Of a stretch of DNA of 33,606 nucleotides, positions 23,595 to 31,388 are shown one piece after another. A model generated the notes under the pieces. It saw only the letters and a program-made list of their open reading frames with translations, searched no databases and had not been told where the DNA came from. Source of the stretch: CBDUBH01 sp965365345 (GTDB taxonomy: Bacteria > Bacteroidota > Ignavibacteria > Ignavibacteriales > SURF-24); assembly GCA_965365345.1 (NCBI GenBank), contig CBDUBH010000036.1, positions 1 to 33,606 on the forward strand, written 5' to 3'. Position numbers and translations under genes: made by a program. How positions within the stretch are numbered: position 1 is the stretch's first letter; every line of letters begins with the position of its first letter.

Positions 23595-24314
23595 ATGAGA
23601 TTTTGTTTGAATGTTGATCACATTGCAACTTTAAGAAATGCGCGCGGTGAAACTTTACCTGATCCTGTAACTTTTGCTCTGATGGCTGAACAGTTCGGAG
23701 TTGATGGAATTGTTGTTCATCTTCGCGAAGATAGAAGACACATTAACGAAAGGGACGTGCGTTTATTGCGTGAATTGATCACAACTAAATTAGATCTGGA
23801 AATGGCTGCCGTTCCCGAAATTATAAAAATTGCCTGCGATGTTCAGCCTGAACTTGCTACTATAGTCCCGGAAAAAAGACAGGAACTTACAACTGAAGGC
23901 GGAATTAATGTTATTGATAATATAGAACATCTTTCAGATGCAATCAAAGAATTGCACGATTCCGAAATTGCGGTCTCGCTATTTATTGAGCCGGATATTG
24001 ATCAAATTCAGGCGGCTGCCGAAATTCAAACCGATCTTATTGAAATTCACACTGGAATTTACGCAAACGCTATTTCCGAGGAAGAGCAATTTGATGAGCT
24101 TGAAAGAGTTCGCCAGGCAGCGCGTTACGCAAAAAAATTGGGCTTAGGTGTAAACGCCGGTCACGGTTTGAATTACATCAACATGAAACAATTTATTGAA
24201 GTTGAAGAAATTGATGAAGTAAGTATTGGTCACGCAGTAATTGCACGCGCGGTTGTTGTCGGATTAAAAGAAGCCGTTTGGGAAATGCGGAATTTGATAA
24301 ACGGGAAAAAATGA
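23595..24314 (+). CDS. pdxJ: Pyridoxine 5'-phosphate synthase
   Basis: PdxJ condenses 1-deoxy-xylulose 5-phosphate with 3-amino-2-oxopropyl phosphate to make pyridoxine 5'-phosphate, the last step of the DXP-dependent vitamin B6 route. The 239-residue TIM barrel shows the family start LNVDHIATLRNARG, the VVHLREDRRHINERD segment, VPEKRQELTTEGG and the late GLGVNAGHGLNY and EVSIGHAVIARAV motifs. AAAGGA precedes the ATG. It follows the CPBP gene by 2 nt and overlaps the next gene by 4 nt (ATGA). Other B6 genes are not seen here. Confidence 0.97.
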   Translation: MRFCLNVDHIATLRNARGETLPDPVTFALMAEQFGVDGIVVHLREDRRHINERDVRLLRELITTKLDLEMAAVPEIIKIACDVQPELATIVPEKRQELTTEGGINVIDNIEHLSDAIKELHDSEIAVSLFIEPDIDQIQAAAEIQTDLIEIHTGIYANAISEEEQFDELERVRQAARYAKKLGLGVNAGHGLNYINMKQFIEVEEIDEVSIGHAVIARAVVVGLKEAVWEMRNLINGKK

Positions 24315-25087
24315 ATTTAAAGCGGAAACTGGATTATCATTATCAATATTTTGATAAATCGAAAATTTCTCCCGATCCGCTTGAATTTTTACACCTCTAC
24401 GAAAATTTTTACGATATCGAAATTGCGGGAATTATTTCCGCAATTTTTGCTTACGGAAATGTTAAGCAGATAATTTCCACGCTTAACAAAATTCATAAAA
24501 CAATGAATTACAAACCGCACAGTTTCATTATGAATTTCGATTTTGAAAAAGATAAAATTCTTTTTGAAAGTTTAAAATACAGATTTTACAATTCACAGGA
24601 TATTTCTCATCTTTTTTCGATCCTAAATTTCGTTTATAAAAATTCCGGTTCACTTAAAGATCTTTTTCTTCAAAATTATAATAAAGACGAATTAAATTTG
24701 AAAAATCCGATCTCAAAATTTTCAAAAAATATGATTTCAATTTCGAAAAAATTTCATGGAAATTCTTCAAACGGAATTAAATTTATGTTTTCTGATCCAT
24801 ATTCAGGAAGTGCATGCAAACGAATTAATTTATTTTTACGATGGATGATAAGAAAAGATGAACTTGATTTCGGGATTTGGAATGAAATTCCGCCAAATAA
24901 ATTGGTAATTCCTGTTGATACTCACATTGCAAGAATTTGTAAAGAATTAAAATTGACAAAATTAAAAAACGTAAATTGGAAAATGGCAGAAGAAATTACT
25001 GAAAATCTGAAAAAATTTGATCCAATTGATCCTGTAAAATACGATTTTGCAATTTGTCATATCGGAATGCGAAAAATGAAATTCTAA
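24311..25087 (+). CDS. TIGR02757-family protein (DUF2400, HhH-GPD-related)
   Basis: A 258-residue protein of the widespread but uncharacterised TIGR02757/DUF2400 family. Recognisable blocks are the early DPLEFLHLY and ISAIFAYGNVKQI segments, KRINLFLRWMIRKDELDFGIW, VIPVDTHIARICKEL and the last FDPIDPVKYDFAICHIGM, which resembles the helix-hairpin-helix end of DNA glycosylase-like proteins (relation inferred). It lacks an obvious iron-sulfur cysteine cluster. I chose ATG 24311, which overlaps the pdxJ stop by 4 nt, rather than a start at 24278 inside pdxJ. It is the last gene before a 167-nt gap. Confidence 0.85.
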   Translation: MNLKRKLDYHYQYFDKSKISPDPLEFLHLYENFYDIEIAGIISAIFAYGNVKQIISTLNKIHKTMNYKPHSFIMNFDFEKDKILFESLKYRFYNSQDISHLFSILNFVYKNSGSLKDLFLQNYNKDELNLKNPISKFSKNMISISKKFHGNSSNGIKFMFSDPYSGSACKRINLFLRWMIRKDELDFGIWNEIPPNKLVIPVDTHIARICKELKLTKLKNVNWKMAEEITENLKKFDPIDPVKYDFAICHIGMRKMKF

Positions 25088-25136
25088 TAACATTTAAAAT
25101 AAATTTCAAAATTCGTATATAAATGAAAAATAATTC

Positions 25137-25167
25137 TTGAACCCATAATAAAACATACCTATATTTG
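25137..25167 (+). promoter_or_regulatory. Promoter candidate for the OPT transporter gene
   Basis: TTG at 25137 and TATATTTG at 25160-25167 fit the Bacteroidota TTG-N20-TAnnTTTG pattern; read as sigma-70, TTGAAC and TATATT are 17 nt apart. It would give a leader of about 80 nt ahead of the OPT gene. Confidence 0.5.
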
Positions 25168-25254
25168 TAATCAAACTTTGTTGCTGAAATTGTTGTCAAT
25201 GCAAAATTTTAGCAATGCATAAATAAAACTCTCTTTGAAAAATTTGGAGTAAAA

Positions 25255-27201
25255 ATGGCAGAACAGAAAAAGTTTGTTCCGTTTGTCTCTCCCGAAACAA
25301 ATATGGCGGAATTTACCGTTAGAGCTTTAATAATAGGCTTGGTAATGTCTGTTGTATTAGGGGCTGCAAACGCTTATTTAGGATTAAAAGCCGGTATGAC
25401 TATAGCCGCAACTTATCCGGCGGCTGTAATCGGAATGGCTTTAATTAAACTTTTTAAAGGAAGCGTTCTTGAAGAAAATTTTGCAAGAACTGTTGGTTCT
25501 ATCGGTGAATCAATTGCAGCCGGTGCAATTTTCACTTTACCTGCATTTTTTATTGCAGGAATTTGGAAACCTTTCTACACACCCGGAAATTACGCAATAT
25601 CATCAGCAATAATGATTGCCGGCGGTATTTTGGGAATTATGTTCGTTGCTCTTTTAAGAAGAGTAATGGTTGAAGATGCAGAACTTCCTTTCCCTGAATC
25701 TGTTGCGGCAGCTGAGATTCACAAAGCAGGACAAACAGGCGGCGGCGGATCAAAATTTTTATTCGGTGCAATGGGAATGGGCGCTTTGATTCAAGCTTTA
25801 TCAAAATTCCAACTTTTTGCTCCGGCTTACGATAAATTAATTTCTGTTGGACGTGGTGGAATTTTATTTCGTTCTCCTGATGTAAGTCCCGCATATATGG
25901 GCGTTGGTTATATTATTGGTCCTAAATTGGCAGCGCTAAACTTCAGTGGTGGCGTAATTGCTTGGGGATTGCTTGCTCCAATAATTGCATATTTTTCAAA
26001 TCAAACTGCAGATGCAAATGCTGATTGGACTGCATTGATTGTAGATGCCTGGAGAACATATGTAAGACCGATAGCGATTGGCGGTATGTTGGTTGGTGCG
26101 TCATATACACTTTGGAAAATGCGTTCAAGTTTGGCAACCGGAATTGCGCGTTCTATCGGCGATGTTAAAAAAGCAGCAACCGGTGAAGCAAGCGCAAACA
26201 GAATTGAAAAAGATATCGATTTTAAATGGATCATAATCGGAATTCTTGGAACCGGTGTGGTCACATTCTTTATTTATAATTATTTTGCGCAAAATGTTTT
26301 TGCAGCATTGGTTGCAACGGTTGTAATGATAATTGCGGGATTTTTCTTTGCTGCTGTTTCCGGATATTTAGTAGGTATCATCGGATCAAGTAATAATCCG
26401 ATTTCAGGTTTAACACTTTCAACATTAGTTGTTGCCGCTTTATTGATGGTTGCATTGGGAATGTCAGGAACAACAGGAGTTGCCGCTGTTTTAGGCGTTG
26501 CAGCGGTTGTATGCGTTTCTGCTGCGGTTGCAGGCGAAATGTTGCAAGATCTTAAAGCCGGACATATTCTTGGCGGTACTCCTTGGAAAATGCAGATCGG
26601 TGATATCATCGGTGTTGTAGTTTCTTCTGCAATTATGTTCATTCCGCTTTTAATCCTTCACGAAGGTGATATTAAAACAGGCGGAACCGGATTTGGTGGT
26701 GCTGCACTTCCTGCACCTCAGGCAAGTTTAATGGCTATTCTTTCGGAAGGAATTGTTTCAGGAAATATGGAATGGATTCTTATCTTTACCGGTATGTTAA
26801 TGGGTGTTGGATTTATTTTGATGAATGTTAAAAGTCCGATGCTTGTTTCTGTAGGTATGTATTTGCCTTTGGGAACAACATTTGCAATTTTTACCGGCGG
26901 TATTGTTAAAGGTATCGTTGAAAAAATTTCTGATAGAAAAGGATTCAATACTGCACAAAGAGCAAGAGTTGAAAATATCGGCGTTTTACTTTCTGCAGGT
27001 TTAATTGCAGGTGAAGCGTTAATTGGTTTATTGTTTGCCGGCTTGGCATTCGGTGAATTTGAGTTATTCCACTTTTTCGAAAACCCCACTTTCTTAATAA
27101 GTCTTGTTGTTTTCGCAATTATAGGTTATATTCTTATAAACATTCCGGTTAAAAATGCCGGTGATCCTAACGAACCTGCTCCACCTTCGGCTATGGTTTA
27201 A
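25255..27201 (+). CDS. OPT-family oligopeptide transporter
   Basis: A 648-residue protein with about 15 to 16 membrane helices, the size of bacterial OPT transporters. These are proton-coupled carriers for small peptides or related compounds in the inner membrane. The N-terminal VSPETNMAEFTVRALIIG, the LGLKAGMTIAATYPAAVIGM helix, PFPESVAAAEIHKAG and the GSSNNPISGLTLSTL segments are typical of the family. GGAG lies 5 nt before the ATG. The end is a short Pro-rich tail. It opens the peptide-related neighbourhood: PqqD-like protein, PepD, MFS carrier and aminopeptidase follow. A metal-chelate substrate cannot be excluded. Confidence 0.93.
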   Translation: MAEQKKFVPFVSPETNMAEFTVRALIIGLVMSVVLGAANAYLGLKAGMTIAATYPAAVIGMALIKLFKGSVLEENFARTVGSIGESIAAGAIFTLPAFFIAGIWKPFYTPGNYAISSAIMIAGGILGIMFVALLRRVMVEDAELPFPESVAAAEIHKAGQTGGGGSKFLFGAMGMGALIQALSKFQLFAPAYDKLISVGRGGILFRSPDVSPAYMGVGYIIGPKLAALNFSGGVIAWGLLAPIIAYFSNQTADANADWTALIVDAWRTYVRPIAIGGMLVGASYTLWKMRSSLATGIARSIGDVKKAATGEASANRIEKDIDFKWIIIGILGTGVVTFFIYNYFAQNVFAALVATVVMIIAGFFFAAVSGYLVGIIGSSNNPISGLTLSTLVVAALLMVALGMSGTTGVAAVLGVAAVVCVSAAVAGEMLQDLKAGHILGGTPWKMQIGDIIGVVVSSAIMFIPLLILHEGDIKTGGTGFGGAALPAPQASLMAILSEGIVSGNMEWILIFTGMLMGVGFILMNVKSPMLVSVGMYLPLGTTFAIFTGGIVKGIVEKISDRKGFNTAQRARVENIGVLLSAGLIAGEALIGLLFAGLAFGEFELFHFFENPTFLISLVVFAIIGYILINIPVKNAGDPNEPAPPSAMV

Positions 27202-27226
27202 TTGTTTTAGTTTAATAATTGTTTAT

Positions 27227-27253
27227 GAATTGCCCTAGAAAATAGGGCAATTC
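27227..27253 (+). terminator. Hairpin after the OPT gene (possible terminator)
   Basis: A perfect 11-bp stem (GAATTGCCCTA, loop GAAAA, TAGGGCAATTC) lies 26 nt after the OPT stop codon. Only a broken T stretch (TATTTAT) follows, so it may be a weak terminator or an mRNA stabiliser that separates OPT and pqqD-like expression. Confidence 0.55.
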
Positions 27254-27279
27254 TATTTATAAAATAAAAATTGGTTTTT

Positions 27280-27651
27280 ATGGCATTCAGTTTTTTGCAA
27301 AGAAGAAAAATTCTTAAAGATGCAAACTATCTTGATCTCACTCCTGTTAAACTTCACGAAAGTGAAATTGATCAAACTGGAACTGTAATCGTGATCATTC
27401 CGAAATTTACTAATAAATATGCTGCAAAAATTTTACTTCCTTTATTGAAAACTAAAAACTTTAGAATTAAATTAGATGAACTCGGTTCTGCAGTTTGGAA
27501 TTCCATAGATGGAAAAACTAACGTGGCAAATCTTTGCATCAAATTGCATAAAGAAATCGGAAGTAAGATTGATCCCGTTCAGGAAAGGGTTACAAAGTTT
27601 CTAACTCAGCTTTACCTGCAGGGATTTATAACATTTAAGGAAATTAATTAA
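27280..27651 (+). CDS. Stand-alone PqqD-like (RRE-type) protein
   Basis: A 123-residue protein. Residues about 63-119 (IKLDELGSAVWNSIDGKTNVANLCIKLHKEIG...FLTQLYLQGFI) have the PqqD pattern: a strand ending in D-x-x-G-x-x-V-W, then a winged-helix-like helix set. The first 60 residues are basic, with a predicted strand (TVIVIIPKF) and KILLPLL. PqqD domains are known as leader-peptide binding modules (RRE) in RiPP and PQQ pathways, but no radical SAM enzyme or precursor is seen. The ATG at 27280 is preferred over an in-frame TTG at 27271. It sits between the OPT gene and pepD. Confidence 0.78.
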   Translation: MAFSFLQRRKILKDANYLDLTPVKLHESEIDQTGTVIVIIPKFTNKYAAKILLPLLKTKNFRIKLDELGSAVWNSIDGKTNVANLCIKLHKEIGSKIDPVQERVTKFLTQLYLQGFITFKEIN

Positions 27652-27674
27652 ATAATTATGTAAAGGAGATTCTA

Positions 27675-29138
27675 ATGGGAAAAGTATTGACTTCACTTAA
27701 ACCGGAATTGCTCTGGAAACATTTCGAAGAGATCTGTAATATTCCTCATCCTTCAAGGAAAGAAGAACAATTAGCTGAATACGTAGTTTCCGTTGGTAAA
27801 AAAAATAATTTGGAAACCAACCGAGATGAATTCGGAAATATCGTAATCAAAAAACCTGCAACCAAAGGAAAAGAAAATTTAAAGACTGTTGTACTTCAAG
27901 GACATCTTGACATGGTTCCCGAAAAGAACAATGATGTTGACCACGATTTTGAAAAAGATCCTATTCAGCCTTTTATAGAAGGTGAATGGGTTAAGGCAAA
28001 AGGAACAACTTTGGGCTCTGATAACGGAATCGGAGTTGCAGCAGCTTTGGCAGTTATTGAATCAAATGATTTTGAACATGGTCCCTTGGAATTTCTTTTC
28101 ACACTTGATGAAGAAACAGGTTTGAACGGAGCGCAAGCATTAAAGCCCGGATTTATGGATGCTGAAATTCTTCTTAATCTTGATTCGGAAGAAGATGGTG
28201 CAGTTTACATCGGTTGCGCAGGCGGTAAAAATACTAACGCAAAATTCAGTGTAAATTTCGGAAGTGTGCCTTCAAATTCAACCTCAATTGAATTAACTGT
28301 TAAAGGATTAAAAGGCGGACACAGCGGTTTGGATATTGCCGAAGGTAGAGGAAATGCAGTTAAAATAATGTCAAGATTGATCTGGCAATTGTTGAAAAAT
28401 CAAAATTGCAAACTTTCCAAAATTGATGGCGGAAGCAAACATAATGCTATTCCGAGAGAATGCTTTGCTACAATTGTTGTTGAAAGTAATAAAGTTGATG
28501 AAGTCATAAATTTCGTTAGCAATTTTAATAATATTCTAAAAAAAGAATTAGCTACAAATGAACCGGGCTTATCAATTGAAGCAAAAAAATCTGACGCAAA
28601 AGTTTCCAATATTATGTATGATGAATCCGCGCATAAATTAATTGCTGCTTTGTATGCAATTCCTCACGGAGTTTTAGCAATGAGTCCTGATATTGAAGGC
28701 TTGGTTGAAACTTCTACAAACTTAGCCGTAGTTAAAACTGAAACTGACAGTGTAAATATTGTAACTTCACAAAGAAGTTCAGTTGAATCTGAAAAAGAGG
28801 ATGCTGCAGCAATGGTTGCTGCTTTGTTCGAACTTGCTGGCGCTGAAGTTAATCAAGGTGATGGATATCCCGGTTGGAAACCGAATGTAAAATCACCAAT
28901 TCTTGGTGTTATGAAAGAAACTTTCAAAAATCTGTTCAATGGCGAACCTGAAGTTAAAGCAATTCATGCCGGTTTAGAATGCGGAATTATCAATGAAAGA
29001 TATCCTGATATGGATATGATTTCATTCGGACCTACAATTATGGGTGCTCACTCTCCGGATGAAAGAGTAAAAATTGATACTGTTGAAAAATTCTGGAATC
29101 TTTTAAAAGAAACTTTGAAAAACATTCCTTCAAAATAA
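27675..29138 (+). CDS. pepD: Aminoacyl-histidine dipeptidase (M20C)
   Basis: PepD cleaves dipeptides, including Xaa-His dipeptides such as carnosine, using two zinc ions. The 487-residue protein has the complete M20C motif set: His77 and Asp79 in QGHLDMV, bridging Asp116 in GTTLGSDNG, catalytic Glu146 and ligand Glu147 in DEETG, Asp170 in NLDSEE, and the C-terminal MGAHSPDE with the last His. N-terminal IPHPSRKEEQLAEYV is typical. AAAGGAG lies about 7 nt before the ATG. It follows the PqqD-like gene by 23 nt, and a conserved repeat lies between it and the MFS gene. Peptides entering through the OPT carrier could be its substrates. Confidence 0.96.
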   Translation: MGKVLTSLKPELLWKHFEEICNIPHPSRKEEQLAEYVVSVGKKNNLETNRDEFGNIVIKKPATKGKENLKTVVLQGHLDMVPEKNNDVDHDFEKDPIQPFIEGEWVKAKGTTLGSDNGIGVAAALAVIESNDFEHGPLEFLFTLDEETGLNGAQALKPGFMDAEILLNLDSEEDGAVYIGCAGGKNTNAKFSVNFGSVPSNSTSIELTVKGLKGGHSGLDIAEGRGNAVKIMSRLIWQLLKNQNCKLSKIDGGSKHNAIPRECFATIVVESNKVDEVINFVSNFNNILKKELATNEPGLSIEAKKSDAKVSNIMYDESAHKLIAALYAIPHGVLAMSPDIEGLVETSTNLAVVKTETDSVNIVTSQRSSVESEKEDAAAMVAALFELAGAEVNQGDGYPGWKPNVKSPILGVMKETFKNLFNGEPEVKAIHAGLECGIINERYPDMDMISFGPTIMGAHSPDERVKIDTVEKFWNLLKETLKNIPSK

Positions 29139-29167
29139 ATTGGTTTTATAACACAAAATCCTTTAAA

Positions 29168-29204
29168 CCCTCTCCTTGCAAAAGGAGAGGGGATTGGGTG
29201 AGGT
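29168..29204 (+). repeat. GC-rich hairpin repeat unit upstream of the MFS gene
   Basis: CCCTCTCCTT, a GCAA tetraloop and AAGGAGAGGG make a 10-bp stem in otherwise AT-rich DNA, followed by GATTGGGTGAGGT. This matches a short repeat scattered in many bacterial genomes (CCCTCTCC...GGAGAGGG...GGGTGAGG); I know the pattern from general experience, and no second copy lies in this window. Its final GAGGT is 8 nt before the MFS start codon and can act as its Shine-Dalgarno sequence. There is no T run after the stem, so it is not a normal terminator. Confidence 0.7.
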
Positions 29205-29211
29205 CAAATTT

Positions 29212-30498
29212 ATGTCTAATAATGCTGCTTTAAAACCCGAAGCACCTGCACTTTATCGCTGGATCGTTCTGATTTTTATAAGTCTGGCAATGTTCGGTAA
29301 TTATTATGTTTACGATAGTATTGCTCCAATTGCCGACATATTAAAAAGTCAATTAAATTTTTCCGATGAACAGATCGGTTCATTATATTCAGTTTATAGT
29401 GTTGCCGCAATAGTTGTACTTCTGATTGGCGGATTTATAATTGACCGGTTTGGTACAAAAAAATCCACTATGGTATTTGCAGCTCTTTGTCTTGTTGCAG
29501 GAGTGCTTACGGCAATTTCACCTAAACTTGAAATTATGTTGATCGGGAGAGTAATTCTTGGTCTGGGTGCAGAGCCGCTTATAGTTGCCATTACAACAGC
29601 ATTGGCAAAATGGTTCAAAGGAAAAGAACTTAGTTTTGCTTTTGGAATAAATTTGACAATTGCACGCCTTGGCTCTGTTGCCGCTGATAATTCGCCATCA
29701 TGGGCAAGTGCTTATTATGATAATTGGCAAAGTCCTTTAGTAATTGCAGCAATAATTTCAGCGATTTGTGTTATTGGAGCGCTTGTTTATTGGCTTCTTG
29801 AAAATTATGCAGAAAAGAATTATCATCTTGGACGCGCAGGTGAAACCGATAAATTTGTTTTTAGTGATCTTTACAAATTCCCAATGTCATTTTGGTTGAT
29901 AGTAGGTTTGTGTATTACTTTTTATTCAGCCATTTTTCCGTTTAGAACATTTGCAATAAAATTCTTTATGGAAGCTCACAGCATACCCAGAGAAACAGCC
30001 GGATTTTTGAACAGCATTCTTCCGACTTCAGCAATTATTGCAACCCCGCTTTTCGGTTTACTTGTTGATAGGGTTGGGAACAGATCTTTATTTATGGCAT
30101 TCGGTTCGCTTCTTATAATTCCTGTATATTTAATGATGGCTTACACAAACATTACTTTGTATATCCCGATAATTATGATGGGTGTTGCATTTTCATTGAT
30201 TCCTGCTGTAATGTGGCCTTCTGTAGCTTATATTGTTGAGGAAAAAAGACTCGGTACCGCTTATTCTGTTATGACATTAATCCAACAAATTGGTTTAGCC
30301 GGAATTAATTGGCTCATTGGAAGAGTTAATGATGCTAACGCTGCAAGCAGTGTAAATCCGGATGGTTATAATACAGGAATGTGGATCTTTTCAACATTAG
30401 GATTTTTAGGACTTTTATTTTCATTCCTGCTTAGAAGAAATGAAAAGGGTCCAAACGGTCACGGATTGGAGTTGGGACTTAAAGACAGGAAGTCATAA
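29212..30498 (+). CDS. MFS transporter related to MFSD1 (probable dipeptide carrier)
   Basis: A 428-residue, 12-helix major facilitator protein. The first loop between helices 2 and 3 carries GGFIIDRFGTKK, the MFS motif A. The stretch WFKGKELSFAFGINLTIARLGSV closely resembles the WFKGKELALAFG...SRLGSV segment of animal MFSD1, and the N-terminal ALYRWIVLIF...FGNYYVYDSIAP also agrees. MFSD1 has been described as a lysosomal dipeptide transporter, so a dipeptide substrate is reasonable next to pepD and the OPT gene. I use ATG 29212, with GAGG 8 nt before it, not a TTG at 29176 inside the repeat. Family evidence is by memory and eye only. Confidence 0.85.
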   Translation: MSNNAALKPEAPALYRWIVLIFISLAMFGNYYVYDSIAPIADILKSQLNFSDEQIGSLYSVYSVAAIVVLLIGGFIIDRFGTKKSTMVFAALCLVAGVLTAISPKLEIMLIGRVILGLGAEPLIVAITTALAKWFKGKELSFAFGINLTIARLGSVAADNSPSWASAYYDNWQSPLVIAAIISAICVIGALVYWLLENYAEKNYHLGRAGETDKFVFSDLYKFPMSFWLIVGLCITFYSAIFPFRTFAIKFFMEAHSIPRETAGFLNSILPTSAIIATPLFGLLVDRVGNRSLFMAFGSLLIIPVYLMMAYTNITLYIPIIMMGVAFSLIPAVMWPSVAYIVEEKRLGTAYSVMTLIQQIGLAGINWLIGRVNDANAASSVNPDGYNTGMWIFSTLGFLGLLFSFLLRRNEKGPNGHGLELGLKDRKS

Positions 30499-30533
30499 TT
30501 TTATTTTAATAACACAATCGTTATATTTAACCT

Positions 30534-31283
30534 ATGATGAAATTATGGCGAAATATAATTCTGATTTTTACTTTATTGATCATTTTCAATTTTGAAAGCA
30601 ATTCTCAAACTTGTGGATTCGGATGCTTCGGATTAGGTGGATTTTATGCCGGATACGGTATTCAAAATTACAATGCCGGAGGTTTGAATAATTATTTTGT
30701 TCAGTTAAGAATGAACAATCCGAAAATTTCCAGACCTGTAAGCGAATTCAAGAGTGCTTCAGGATTCAGAATTGGCGCAAATTTTTTCCGCACAAAATAC
30801 AGTGGATTTCTTTTTACTGCAAAAGGTTTTTATCAATTCAGCAAAGAAGAAAATCATACATTTCAAAATATTGAAGATAATTCTGTAAAAAGAAATTTTG
30901 TACTGGATCTGAATTATTGGGGATTGGGATTTGATATCGGACATTCATTTATTCCTTTTGTTGACTGGAAAATAATTGATGCTTCGATGAATTTTCATTC
31001 AGCTGATTTTTATGATCAGATTGAAACAGTACAATTTCAGGAAAAGCAATATTCAAATTCCAAACTTTCTTTAGGCTTTTCTATCGGAACCGGATTTGTG
31101 ATCAGATTGCTTCAGCATTATATAAGTATTGAATCAACTGCCGGATATTCAAGGTTTTCTTTCAGCAATTTTTATGATGAAAACAATGTCCCTCTGATTG
31201 AAAATTCAAATGATAAAAATTTAATAGAAGGCGGAGGATTTTTCGGAATAATTCAGTTGAATGTCGGAATACCGCTTTATTAA
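30534..31283 (+). CDS. Predicted outer-membrane beta-barrel protein
   Basis: A 249-residue exported protein I do not recognise. A signal peptide (about 1-25) ends in NFESNSQ, then a Gly/Cys-rich stretch (CGFGCFGLGGFYAGYG). The rest is made of alternating hydrophobic and polar strands (for example GFRIGANFF, GFLFTAKGFYQF, GLGFDIGHSF, LSLGFSIGTGFVI), ending with the aromatic LNVGIPLY, as expected of an outer-membrane barrel. Two in-frame ATGs start it; no Shine-Dalgarno sequence is evident. It starts 36 nt after the MFS gene, so it may form part of the same transcript. A porin or transport partner role is only a guess. Confidence 0.68.
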   Translation: MMKLWRNIILIFTLLIIFNFESNSQTCGFGCFGLGGFYAGYGIQNYNAGGLNNYFVQLRMNNPKISRPVSEFKSASGFRIGANFFRTKYSGFLFTAKGFYQFSKEENHTFQNIEDNSVKRNFVLDLNYWGLGFDIGHSFIPFVDWKIIDASMNFHSADFYDQIETVQFQEKQYSNSKLSLGFSIGTGFVIRLLQHYISIESTAGYSRFSFSNFYDENNVPLIENSNDKNLIEGGGFFGIIQLNVGIPLY

Positions 31284-31388
31284 AACCATTTAGATTAAAT
31301 TTTAAAATATTTTTTGAAAAATCAGTACATTAAAAATTAATTTTCAAAATTCCTCTAATCAATTTCACTCAATAAAAATGAGGTTCAA

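Noticed and set aside
26280..27089. Two - strand open frames of 120 and 123 codons inside the OPT gene
   Set aside because: They are antisense to a well-conserved membrane protein. Their Pro/Thr/Ile-rich composition is what the complement of hydrophobic helices gives.
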